Positions 13,693 to 23,052 of a DNA stretch of 64,000 nt are shown here, piece by piece. Below the pieces are notes generated by a model. The model did not search any database and had not been told where the DNA came from. It saw nothing but the letters and a program-made list of their open reading frames with translations. Source of the DNA: Sinohyriopsis cumingii (lineage: Eukaryota; Mollusca; Bivalvia; Unionida; Unionidae); assembly GCA_028554795.2 (NCBI GenBank), contig CM068827.1:136740371-136804370 (forward strand), in the 5' to 3' direction. Position 1 is the first letter of the stretch, and each line of letters opens with the position of its first letter. The position numbers and the translations under genes were made by a program.

Positions 13693-15125
13693 TTTATTAT
13701 ATGCTCATTTTTTCCCCGTTAACTTTACATTGTCAGAATCGTTCAATATTCCCCGATACTGAATGCGCGCGACAATACACATATAGCATTCACGTGCATA
13801 AAGGAACTACTTTCTGTTGTAAACAAACAATGACGCAGACACCAGCACTTTTGATTTGTGCACAAATCATGTACACTCGCGTAAGAGGCTCTTTACGTTG
13901 TGGTTTTTTAAATTTGGTTCTGAATGTACTAAAACGTGCAGTATATCCTTCCGACAAAACGAGTTCATATTTTCCCATACAAATGTAATAACCTTTTTAT
14001 TATATGCTCATTTTTTTCTACCTAAGGTTTAATTATATAAACAAAATACACTACAAGAAACAACGTAAATGAATGAATGTCGTATTCCAAACTAAATACA
14101 CAAGCGCAGATTTGACATTACACAATGACATCATTATTAATGCGCACATAACTCCGCCCAGATAAATTTGAACTTAGTCGCGCGGTCGACATAACTTTCG
14201 AAAGAAAATGGCGTGTCTAGTTAAAATTGAAATGTGCAGTCATATTGTGAATGAATGCGCATTGCAAAAACTTTTCCATTTGATCTGGAATGAATATATT
14301 TTGTTATTTTGTTTCGATTCGACGAAAGTGTGTGATTTTGGACTGGATTCGTCTGTGCAAATTGTACATGAAATACATCGGATTGAAGTGGCGCGGGAGA
14401 AGCGTGTTTTCGTCTGCAAATGTGTTTCTGTTTCTGTCACTGAATGTTTGAAATCATAACGTGGGAAACGTATGAAGTCTTTCAATTGCAATTATGAAAA
14501 AGACGCTATGGAATTTAATGTTTATTTCATTTTGAGTGCGGTAAGGAGGATGCAATTGCACTTATCATCGAAATTACAGCACAATTTCGAAATGTGTAAT
14601 CCAGATTGAAAACCTATGACATGGCTCATGTAATTCGGTTTGCAGAATTAAGAAAAAACATTTTGAGGAAATTCGGGATGTAAAACTCTAAGTATATTTT
14701 ATTTTGCCATTCTTATCACCAGATAAAGAAGACAGCATATGCCTTGTCTCTTGTATGTTATTTGTAAGGACATAATCGTCCGTCTTTAATATAATGTAGC
14801 TAGCCTAAATCCGTAACATTGTATCAAAGCAGAATGTACCAAAACAGCTGGGTTTTTTTTTTTGCAGTCCACGAAACATGTTTTAGTTCATTCAGAAACA
14901 AATTTAAATAACCACGACGTAAAGAGCCTCTTACGCGAGCGTATATGATTTGTTTACAAATCAAAAGTGCTGGTGTCTGCGTCATTGTTTGTTTACAATA
15001 GAAAGTAGTTCCTTTATTCACGTGAATGCTATATGTGTATTGTCGTGCGCGTTCAGTATCGGGGAATATTGAACGATTCTGACAATGTAAAGTTAACGGG
15101 GGAAAAAAATGAGCATATAATAATA
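13693..15125. mobile_element. 1.4-kb element with about 240-bp inverted terminal arms
   Basis: The segment 13699-13941 reappears in reverse complement at 14875-15117 with roughly 93% identity. Shared words include TTAACTTTACATTGTCAGAA, TTCAATATTCCCCGATACTG, AATGACGCAGACACCAGCAC and TCGCGTAAGAGGCTCTTTACG-like text. A third short copy of the terminal word TTATTATATGCTCATTTTTT sits at about 13995-14015. The 0.9 kb between the arms has no convincing transposase, only a short 83-residue open frame. This is the shape of a non-autonomous DNA transposon with long arms, or a fold-back duplication. No clear target-site duplication was found. Confidence 0.7.
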
Positions 15126-16778
15126 TATTACATTAGTAATAATTACAGAAAGTACATCACGAATAACAACTCTGAATATCAATGATTCAATAATGTATTA
15201 TATATTACGAACCAATTATGTCCGCGGCTGATATTCATCCAGTTTGATAAAACGTATGTTACACGAAGCTGACGACAAGTCTCTTCAATGGATAGTTCCG
15301 ATATTGAACGATAAGCTCGCCCACTTCGATACTGTTGCTGTGCATCACAAGATATCATGAAAATGTCGGATTCTGTAGCATCAGCTACAGATTTAGTGGA
15401 CAATATTCTCTACAATATTTCAGACACGTTCCTACCTGACTCCAAAAATCTTTCAGTGCTTGTGTTAAAGAAACGCTTGAAGTACCACAGGCATGTATAT
15501 TCATGAAATTAGGATTTTCGATGGGGAAAATCATACCAAATTTGCATCATCTTGCTTGCGATCTATGAAGAAGAACAAATATTATGACAAACTTGAAGAA
15601 GCCATTTTGTTAGAATAGGACATAATAACACGAAATTTCTGTTCTTGTAGAGTTATGCATACTTATTAATTATGAGAATTTCTCGTATCCTTTCATTTTA
15701 TTAAAGCTTTCGTTCTGTGTTTGCACCCGTTAAATTTATATCGTATTTGTATAATTGTCACATGAGAATACAGCATGTACTTTCTAAACCTAGAATTAAT
15801 TATTTAATTATCTTTATAAATAACATATTAAATTTACAATAAATAAATAATTTATACAAAGTTGCCTGAATGACTGAAGGGAATATGTTACGCTCTTTAC
15901 GCTGCATGAATGTGTATCATCAGTTGGAGGATCAAATATTTTGTAAGAGTATCATTAATAAGCTAATAAATTTAAGTTGTATCAGATCTATCTAAAACGA
16001 TCATTTATCAGAATCTCTTACAAAAGAAGCAAATATTAACGACACATCGAAATAAGCCACTACGGGAACGTTGACAGGGTATATATTTTCATCCGATTTT
16101 TCCTTTGTTCCCCAATTAGTGTGACTTCGTTTAATGTTACTTCATTGACAACGTTTGGCAGGTGCTATAAAATCAGTAATTTGCAATAGATCAGTTTTAT
16201 TCAGGTCAGCGCGACAAACAATTAAATAAATGGCAGGATATTGCTAGCTGTTATATATAATCTCAAGCTTAATAAAGAAAAAATAAATATTTTATTACAG
16301 CTTCACCGCTTCATAAAGTTTAAATATTGTCATAAACCTCCCATTATCAAAATTTTATTTAAACAAATTAAATTTAACATTTTGAAACAATTTATGATAA
16401 AATTCAATTTGTAATGTGTAGGATGTAGTTTTTTCAAGTTGACATCAGTTATAATGCTAAATTTTGAAAATTTTACTAACATAAGCAATTTAGAAGAATG
16501 ATGAGTGATTCCAATATTTCAATTTACTTTTTCTTAAACCAAGGTAACAAAAAGACAAAAATGAACAACACGTATACATACATTTTCTATATTGCATGTA
16601 AGCACAACAGCGAACCATTTTTCGGATAAATTTTCAGTGATTTTCTGCGTAATCTTTCAAATTCCTCTGCAATGTAATAAAAAAGGAACCGAACGTGATC
16701 GATGTTTGTGAGCAAATGTTGCTGATAACAAACGCGTAACTACGCAGAGAAATCGATGCCTAGTTTTGACTGGTCAGT
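15126..16778. other. AT-rich spacer, nothing recognised
   Basis: A 74-residue minus-strand frame at 15179-15403 has no known motif. The rest is AT-rich single-copy sequence without a supported feature. Confidence 0.4.
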
Positions 16779-17510
16779 GTGCGTTTGATTTTGATGTCGG
16801 AACTATCCACTCATGGCCAAAATAAGTATATCGCGAGATTACGGTTCTGCAAGCTTCGTAGCCACGTCTGTCGCCACACTGGTTTAAGGAGAGGAGATTA
16901 CCCTACTGGGATTTATCCTGACCAACCCGAATGCCCCCAAGGAATTGAAGAAAGAAACCTACAAATTTTTTTATTCGACAACGCTGCCATGATTCAAGCG
17001 AGCAGAACTGGGTTTACATTAAAGATGTATGCCTTCAATTATGAAAATCACTCACAGATCAGCTAAGACCGAGTAAACCAAGAATAAAACGGGTAAAGGA
17101 CCACCTGGGACTGAATCATGGGGCATTATCTTTTGCCCCGACAACATAGAAAAACTACCAGGCCTCATAGAACCACTCTTCGAGGCCTACCGAGCCCGAA
17201 ACAAGTGCCACGCGCTGATCCAAGTTTGCGATTGGCTGTTACAAGCTAACGTCATGGACAGACCCACGTACCGGTCATTAATTATATAACTTTTTGATAA
17301 TGTTATGACTAAAGCGGCTACATGGAGGCACTTGCGCGTAACATCAGCAGTCTTGACAAAACCGTGTTGACCCAGTTGCGGATCATTCAGGAGCAGACCG
17401 CTTCAGCATCATTTAGTTGGTTTTGCCGGCGTACAATACAGTCCCATCACTGTCACGGTCCCTCGAGATCGCAACATAGAGATAGCGCTGGATTAAACTG
17501 CTGGGCTTAA
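16779..17510 (+). pseudogene. Decayed relative of the virus-like element's first gene
   Basis: In the frame covering 17119-17289 the translation contains FCPDN, then L..L...RARN, then VMDRPTYRSLII and a stop. The C-terminus of the 437-residue protein at 18858-20171 reads VCPDS, then RLEVLIGGKRAGN, then VIDSHIYKELVDELI. The CPD, RA-x-N and V-x-D-x3-Y-x2-L positions line up with similar spacing and both proteins end there. Upstream (16779-17066) and downstream (17322-17510) are short open frames in other registers that I cannot assign. I infer a remnant of an older related element. The homology rests on a manual alignment of about 55 residues. Confidence 0.55.
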
Positions 17511-18059
17511 GGAAGGGTTCTGGTAATGAGTTTTGACGTGTTCTTTAGTCCTCCAGAGCACAACATAAATACTGGGTCATAATAAGTCAGCGATTTGTTC
17601 ATGAGCGGCTTTTCATTTTATCCATGCTATGTTTTTATGCGTTTAGTGATATTTCATAATGAATGATTATTGTGGGAAATCGGTTCATCAAAGGTCCACT
17701 ACCCTCTCCAACAAACTAACCCATGAATTAAGAATTATCATTGCATTATAAATTAAATCTCTCCGATTCTGAGTTATAGTCCTTTACGGGGTTCAAACTT
17801 GTGTGATTTTTACACGTTACAGGAAGAGGGATTGTTGTGACTCTAAAAGGGGTGATCATAGAAGGAAACAGCTTTGCTATTGGCAATCTTATTAAGGACT
17901 GGATATTACGTTTGTAAATGTTATAGTGATGAGACGATATTTTGACAGCAGGTAAAAATTAGTAATGCTACAAACGAGCGGTGATTTCTAGGGAAGTGAT
18001 TATGGTTTGGTTTCTGGTTTTAACGTCATTTTCAGTCTTTGATAGGCTATAATTGGTGG

Positions 18060-18225
18060 AGGAAGAACCCTGGAAGAACCACAAGCTCATAGCAAGCTAT
18101 GTTCAAGCTTTCTCGCATACCAACATAGGCCGAGACGAGACTCGAACCCACGCGGTGAAAGGTAAGATGTCACTGATCTGTGAAGGTGAGTACATTTTAC
18201 CACTTCGGCCACAGGAGGCCCCGGG
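18060..18225 (-). mobile_element. tRNA-derived SINE-like fragment
   Basis: On the minus strand an A-box-like TGGCCGAAGTGG (18200-18211) is followed by a B box GGGTTCGAGTCTC (18137-18150). These internal RNA polymerase III promoter boxes are spaced wider than in a functional tRNA. No cloverleaf can be drawn with confidence, so I call a SINE-like or pseudo-tRNA sequence. Confidence 0.5.
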
Positions 18226-18572
18226 GAGGAATTTAAATGTCTAGGACGTGGAATGAAGTTTATCTAAAAGGGTATGCGAATAATGATCAATAGGGTTAGG
18301 CCAATGATAAATGTATATTTAAACATACGTTTTTTAATATTTCTGATTATTTACCTAGAATTTGGCTTTTGTTGGGCATGTTCTTGCCTAAACAATTTTT
18401 AATGACAATGAAATATTAACTAAAAGACAATTCTTGCCTTCACAATATTCGATTGCTTTCTCTGACTCTAAGGACTCTAATATAACTGTCTATTTATAAT
18501 GTTCCCTAAGTGGATAGCCTCGATCATTCTTATTACCGTTTCTACTATTGTTTCTTAACTTGTCTTTCTACA

Positions 18573-18579
18573 GGCTGCG
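18573..18579. repeat. Left 7-bp flanking direct repeat (putative TSD)
   Basis: GGCTGCG lies immediately outside the left terminal repeat and is repeated immediately outside the right one at 33931-33937. This is what a target-site duplication made on insertion looks like. Polintons usually make 6 bp, so the 7-bp length is slightly unusual. Confidence 0.8.
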
Positions 18580-18769
18580 AGCAGCAGGGAAGTTCTACAG
18601 ACCAGACTGTACAGACAAAATAAACCTTCCTACGCAAACTTTCTCTGTAGAAACCTCAGATTTCAAAAATAAGCCTTCCTACGAAAATTAATTTGCGTAA
18701 ATTCACTCCCGACTGCAATTTTTTGTGTGCAAATTCAATGATTCTAGACAATGATTTTAGGGGGGGGGG
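18580..18769 (+). repeat. Left terminal inverted repeat
   Basis: It begins AGCAGCAGGGAAGTTCTAC. It matches the reverse complement of 33740-33930 without a visible mismatch for 178 bases (to 18757), after which both arms run into a G tract (10 G here, 13 on the other arm). Two internal copies of CCTTCCTACG occur. It probably carries the integrase-recognised ends and, by analogy with protein-primed replicons, the replication origin. Confidence 0.95.
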
Positions 18770-18857
18770 AAATTTATTCTGGTGTCGATGAAGTTTGCGA
18801 AGTTTGGCTGCGGATCCTAATTTTACCTCGCATTAAAACAATATAGTTGAAAATAAT
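18770..18857 (+). promoter_or_regulatory. Leader between left TIR and first gene
   Basis: This 88-bp stretch separates the terminal repeat from the first start codon and must hold the promoter of the rightward structural block or part of it. Just before the ATG is AATATAGTTGAAAATAAT. TTGAAA-type words also precede the starts at 20192 and 24911. The promoter assignment is inferred from position. Confidence 0.4.
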
Positions 18858-20171
18858 ATGAGTCGGAAAGCTAGTAGAGTTGGAGAGCCTCATTCTGCAA
18901 GATTAGCGCGAGAGCAATTAGCGGCAGTGAAGAAACTTATCCCGGCAAAACAATTATTTAAGAAAAAAGTTCGTGATTACGAAGATTCTCAATATGGAAT
19001 TACCGAGATATCGTCAAAGTTGTTGAGTCCAGTCACTGGAGCGATCGAACAGGTAGCATACGGCGATAAAAAGGAAGATAAGGAACTTAGGAAGCGCGGT
19101 CTTATTCCTATGACGAGAGATATCGAGCAACACACTCGATTATTGCCGGAGCGAATAGTACAAACACAAACACGAGCACAAGCACAAAAACGAGCACAAG
19201 CACCAGCACGAGCACAAGCACAAGCACGAGCACAACAAGAACAAGCGCAAGAACAAGAACAAGCTCAAGAGGAAGAAGAAGAAGGGAGGGAGGGTGTTAA
19301 AAAAAAAGAACCTCGAGATATAATAATAGAAAAATTTACCAAGAGTGGTTGGGAAACAATGGAAAAACAATTTGAGGCATTTGGAGATGATATTGGATTA
19401 TTTGCTATTTTTGCTGAAGATTCCTTTGACAATAGAAAGGCGTTTTTAACTGAAGACGGATTTAAAAAAATTAAATCGCGGGATGTTTGGTATAATAATT
19501 TATTTCGAGTTAGATTTAATTTATCTGAGGTGAGAAAAACCAGTTCCCTGTATAGTACATTTCTGGATATCGCAGATGCAAGGAAGGAGGAAAAAAAAAC
19601 TTCGGATAAATCACAAGAAATAACTCAACAAGAGAAAGAAACTGCGAAGTCCGACTATGAAAATCTTCATAAAGCTATCGGACTCGTTTTTACCCGTGAT
19701 GTGCATGAACAAATCACAAAAGGAGAAAATTTAGTAGATATTGCCGCGGATTTTGATGATAGGGATAAATATTTAAACAAAAATGTTCGTGGGAGACCTC
19801 TTGAAAAAAAACAATGGATCGACTGGATATATTTTGCTAGTAAAAAACCCCCCTACACACGTGATGACGAATATTATAAATTTATGGAAAAAGTAAAAGA
19901 AAAAGAAAAAGGGGAAGAGGGAGACGTGTTAACGGAGTGGTTTGCCGAACCATCAACACCAAAACCAAAGACAGGAAGTGGATATACCGTTTGCCCTGAC
20001 AGTGTTGTCAACGACGTGTCTCGCCTCGAGGTATTAATCGGAGGAAAACGAGCTGGAAATAACTCTCGCGAAGTAATCAACGAAGCCTCGGATATTTGTC
20101 AGCGATTATTCCGCGGTGGTGTCATCGACTCTCACATTTACAAGGAACTTGTCGATGAGCTCATCGATTAA
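18858..20171 (+). CDS. Unknown virion-like protein, 437 aa, first gene of the element
   Basis: I do not recognise a named function. The N-terminal 100 residues are basic and helical (ARLAREQLAAVKKLIPAK). Residues about 98-150 are a low-complexity run of QARAQ/QEQAQ repeats ending in an acid-rich stretch. The middle is charged and helical. The last 65 residues (VCPDS to VDELID) form a compact domain whose relative is found decayed at 17.1 kb. A decayed relative of the N-terminus lies at 40.45 kb, so the N- and C-terminal blocks are conserved and the QA-rich middle is variable. It leads the rightward structural block, and the next gene starts 20 bp after its stop. Position and composition suggest a virion or scaffold protein, but this is inference. 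The ATG chosen is the first in frame and lies just after an AT-rich leader. Confidence 0.8.
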   Translation: MSRKASRVGEPHSARLAREQLAAVKKLIPAKQLFKKKVRDYEDSQYGITEISSKLLSPVTGAIEQVAYGDKKEDKELRKRGLIPMTRDIEQHTRLLPERIVQTQTRAQAQKRAQAPARAQAQARAQQEQAQEQEQAQEEEEEGREGVKKKEPRDIIIEKFTKSGWETMEKQFEAFGDDIGLFAIFAEDSFDNRKAFLTEDGFKKIKSRDVWYNNLFRVRFNLSEVRKTSSLYSTFLDIADARKEEKKTSDKSQEITQQEKETAKSDYENLHKAIGLVFTRDVHEQITKGENLVDIAADFDDRDKYLNKNVRGRPLEKKQWIDWIYFASKKPPYTRDDEYYKFMEKVKEKEKGEEGDVLTEWFAEPSTPKPKTGSGYTVCPDSVVNDVSRLEVLIGGKRAGNNSREVINEASDICQRLFRGGVIDSHIYKELVDELID

Positions 20172-20191
20172 AACAACACAATTGAAATAAC

Positions 20192-20707
20192 ATGATTGTT
20201 CACAAACATCTGCGCAGACCCAAACAGGTTCGCGTAGTAAACTCTCGATTGCCCGTATACAGATATATCCACGGTAATGGATTCGGCGATATTATTGGAA
20301 GTCTTTTTACGCGAATAATACCTAAAATTGGACCCATGATCAAACAGCTCGGGTTAAAAGCAATAGGAAAGATCGGCGAGACTGCCGTTTCTGGTATCGG
20401 TAATTTGGCCAGCAAGGGCTTCAATGTTGTCAAAAGTAAAATATTAAATTTAATGCGCAAAAAACAACCCGTCAAATTGCCTATCACCAGAGAAATGCCG
20501 CCCGAAATCAGTAAAGCCATAAACGACGCAGCAAATAAAAAAATAAATGATCTAGCGCAGGAAGTCGCTAAGACAAATTTAGCGCAGGAAGTCGCTAAGA
20601 CAAATTTAGCGCAGGAAGTCGCTAACACAAATCTAGCAAAGGAAATTGCTAAGACAAATCTAGCAAATACAAGCTTCATTTCAGGCAGTGGTCTTCGTTT
20701 TAGATGA
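20192..20707 (+). CDS. Small basic minor virion-like protein, 171 aa
   Basis: The N-terminus is strongly basic (KHLRRPKQVRVVNSR). Residues about 29-80 are glycine-rich and amphipathic or hydrophobic (GDIIGSLFTRIIPKIGPMIK, then AVSGIGNLASKGF), like the membrane-active or core minor proteins of adeno- and Polinton-type virions. Residues about 125-162 hold four 9-residue repeats of the form LAQEVAKTN, encoded by 27-bp direct repeats. The C-terminus has GSGLRFR, resembling the GSGL motifs of the 172-residue protein two genes downstream. It lies 20 bp after the first gene and 15 bp before the capsid gene. A pVI/pX-like role is inferred from composition; no named family can be assigned. Confidence 0.75.
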   Translation: MIVHKHLRRPKQVRVVNSRLPVYRYIHGNGFGDIIGSLFTRIIPKIGPMIKQLGLKAIGKIGETAVSGIGNLASKGFNVVKSKILNLMRKKQPVKLPITREMPPEISKAINDAANKKINDLAQEVAKTNLAQEVAKTNLAQEVANTNLAKEIAKTNLANTSFISGSGLRFR

Positions 20708-20722
20708 TATTCTTAATAATAA

Positions 20723-22108
20723 ATGTTCGCACAAGTGTCAAATGAAGTGTTCGACATGGACGAGCCTGTAGGCAGAGACACATCCGTGCGGGATTTCCAG
20801 TATTTCTCGTACGATGCGGTTGACCCAAATACAAATAATCGCTTGGAAATTCAAGTTCACGATACAACGAGATATTTTCTTCCATCTGAGGCATATATCG
20901 AGGTTGTTGGGAGAATTATTAGGACAAACAATACCAACTTTGGCGAACATTTTAAAGTCGGATTCGTCAATAACGGCATTATGGCATTATTCAAGAGCGC
21001 CACTTACATGATCGATGGAAGAGAGATCGAATCAATTACCGACAACGTTGATATAGCAACGACGATTATAGGCCTAGCGAGATACTCGGATGATTTTACC
21101 AGGTCGGCCGGTCCTAGTATGATGTTCGCCAAAGATAACTCTAATACCGCTGATCATGTCCAGTATGAAGCCAGGAGACCGAAAAAACATACTGTCGGTG
21201 CCGATGACGCCGACGTCGAAAGTGTGATGATAAAAGCAAATGACAATTACAATCTTGGATTTGCCACGAGAAGAGCTATGCTAAAGGGAGATGAACGAAG
21301 ATTTTCCTGTGCAATTCCGCTATCTCACATTTTTGGATTTTGTAGGCATTTCCGAAAAGTTATTTACGGAGCAAAACACACGATAACTTTCGTTCGAGAC
21401 GCTGCTGGCAGTAACAAAGCCATCTGGCGAGAAGCTAGTGCGGATGCCGCTAATGTCGGTAAAGTTGTCCTTGAAAAATTTACCTTGTGGATGCCAGCGA
21501 TAGTTCCATCGATGCTCGAGGAAGAAAAATTATTATCATTCATGAATCAAGGCGGAAAATCTGTCATGTCCTGGTTGACAACGATGACCGACTCCTGCGA
21601 TGTTAATATCAACGGAATATTTACCTGGCGAATTGCGTCACAACAAGGTGTTTCGGCACCTAGACACATCTTTGTTGCTCTTCAAGCCGCAAACAGATAC
21701 GATCAAGAACACAGTCATATGATATTCGACAAATTTGCAGCAACAAACGTTTCACTGAGAATAAACGGCCAGCAAGAGCCATCCGAGGAAATAGCCATCG
21801 ATTTTGAAAATTTTTCGACTGCCCGCGCGTATCATCGATTGCTAAGTTTCATGGGCCGCGATCAAAATATCGATACCGGATTGCAAATATCACAGCTAGA
21901 TTTTAATATTCACTATCCTATCTATTACTTTTCCCTGGAGCATCTCGATTTGGTAAAACAATCCGTTGTCGATATCCATTTCAAAGCTAGAATTAACACA
22001 GGCGGAGCAGCAAGAGCCATAGCGGTGATCCTCAGCGATAGAACAATGATACTGGAAGGCATCAGTGGCAGAATGAGAGTCATCGATGCTCCTGTCGAGA
22101 ATATGTGA
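20723..22108 (+). CDS. Double jelly-roll major capsid protein
   Basis: This 461-residue protein is rich in beta-type segments and has the layout of two stacked jelly rolls: about residues 15-230 and 240-450. Landmark segments include FLPSEAYIEVVGRII, NNGIMALFKSATYMIDG followed by REIES, SHIFGFCRHFRKVIYGAKHT near residues 200-220, and ISQLDFNIHYPIYYFSLEHL near 390-410. They match my recollection of the 'double jelly roll-like domain' capsid proteins of Polinton-like elements in invertebrate genomes. It would form the trimeric capsomers of an icosahedral shell. It sits in the centre of the structural block between two small basic proteins, as major capsid genes commonly do beside minor capsid and protease genes. 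No frame break is seen. A structure prediction would settle the fold. Confidence 0.85.
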   Translation: MFAQVSNEVFDMDEPVGRDTSVRDFQYFSYDAVDPNTNNRLEIQVHDTTRYFLPSEAYIEVVGRIIRTNNTNFGEHFKVGFVNNGIMALFKSATYMIDGREIESITDNVDIATTIIGLARYSDDFTRSAGPSMMFAKDNSNTADHVQYEARRPKKHTVGADDADVESVMIKANDNYNLGFATRRAMLKGDERRFSCAIPLSHIFGFCRHFRKVIYGAKHTITFVRDAAGSNKAIWREASADAANVGKVVLEKFTLWMPAIVPSMLEEEKLLSFMNQGGKSVMSWLTTMTDSCDVNINGIFTWRIASQQGVSAPRHIFVALQAANRYDQEHSHMIFDKFAATNVSLRINGQQEPSEEIAIDFENFSTARAYHRLLSFMGRDQNIDTGLQISQLDFNIHYPIYYFSLEHLDLVKQSVVDIHFKARINTGGAARAIAVILSDRTMILEGISGRMRVIDAPVENM

Positions 22109-22141
22109 CAAATTCCAAATTTAGATTAAGCGATTATTAAT

Positions 22142-22660
22142 ATGCCATACGAACACGTCAGTGTAACTCTGACCCCGGGTCAGATAAAAAAACTCCAAAC
22201 AGCAACAGAAAAACGAATCGGTTTGAAATTAACCTTGAAAAACGATCAAATTCATGGTGGACCTAACAAACTATCGCTAACTAGAGGTCAACGTGAACGA
22301 TTTACCAAGGCCAAATCAGCAAATTCCGGTGTTCATGTGAGCCTTTCTATAGGCGCCATCAGAGACATGGTCAAAACAGGCGGAATTCTTCCTCTATTGG
22401 GGCTAGCGAAATTGGCTCTTCCGATGATTGGAAAGGCATTAGGATTAGGCGCGCTAACAGGTATAGGTTCCCAAATAGGTTCCACAGTAACAAGAAAAGT
22501 TACCGGAGGGAGGTACCGTAAAAAAAAGGGAGGATTATTTCCCCTCCTCTCTCCCATAATCGCGAAAATGATGCAAAAACAACAAAAAGGATCCGGCCTT
22601 TATCTAAGACGCCCCCCATACGGATCCGGCCTAAGATTAGCACGGCCTATTCAAATTTAG
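22142..22660 (+). CDS. Small basic minor virion-like protein, 172 aa
   Basis: Residues 1-60 look like a small folded domain (VTLTPGQIKKLQTATEKRIG). A short glycine and hydrophobic segment follows at about 75-115 (GGILPLLGLAKLALPMIGKA, then LGLGALTGIGSQIG), which looks membrane-active. A lysine/arginine-rich stretch at 118-130 (TGGRYRKKKGG) could bind DNA. Two GSGL motifs occur near the C-terminus (GSGLYLRRP and GSGLRLARP). Glycine-rich sites of this kind may be processed by an adenain-type protease, which is encoded next. Proteins of this architecture accompany DJR capsid genes in related elements as I recall them; a pVI/pX-like membrane-penetration or core function is inferred. It follows the capsid gene by 33 bp. 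Confidence 0.75.
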   Translation: MPYEHVSVTLTPGQIKKLQTATEKRIGLKLTLKNDQIHGGPNKLSLTRGQRERFTKAKSANSGVHVSLSIGAIRDMVKTGGILPLLGLAKLALPMIGKALGLGALTGIGSQIGSTVTRKVTGGRYRKKKGGLFPLLSPIIAKMMQKQQKGSGLYLRRPPYGSGLRLARPIQI

Positions 22661-22713
22661 ATCTAATCAACGAAGCAAAGAAAAAAAAAAAAAAATTTTT
22701 CAGAGGCGTATTT

Positions 22714-23052
22714 ATGCGGGATCAGCTACCAGAAAAACCAAACCCTACCGAGACAGGAATAATAAATCTCGATAAAAATACCGGCCCTGGCACGCATTGG
22801 ATTGCCTACGCGATTAATCCTCGCGAAGTCGTTTACTTTGACTCGTACGGATTAGCGCCACCAAATGAATTTATCAACTACGTGTCTTCGTTGAAACTTC
22901 CGATTTGGTATTCGACACTTCCAACGCAGACATTAGCGGATCCGCCAATATGCGGTCCAGAGTCAATTAACGTCCTCGATGCAATTTCAAAATCATCCGG
23001 TCCGTATCACAAAATTGTATTTGAATACGCCGTAGATAAATATCATGGTTGA
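22714..23052 (+). CDS. Adenain-like cysteine protease (virion maturation)
   Basis: The core order of a C5/C48 protease is present: GTHWIAYA with the catalytic His (about residue 28), VVYFDSYG with the Asp (about 43), then an oxyanion-type Gln in TQTLADPP and the nucleophile Cys in ICGP (about 88). In adenoviruses and Polintons this enzyme cleaves capsid precursors. At 112 residues from the first ATG it is short for the family. The frame is open upstream through an A15 tract (22681-22695), and the residues just before the ATG (FFRGVF) look like normal protease sequence, so the true N-terminus is probably further upstream. There is no ATG between the preceding stop and 22714 in any frame. The 3' end overlaps the fibre gene by 8 bp. 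Confidence 0.85.
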   Translation: MRDQLPEKPNPTETGIINLDKNTGPGTHWIAYAINPREVVYFDSYGLAPPNEFINYVSSLKLPIWYSTLPTQTLADPPICGPESINVLDAISKSSGPYHKIVFEYAVDKYHG

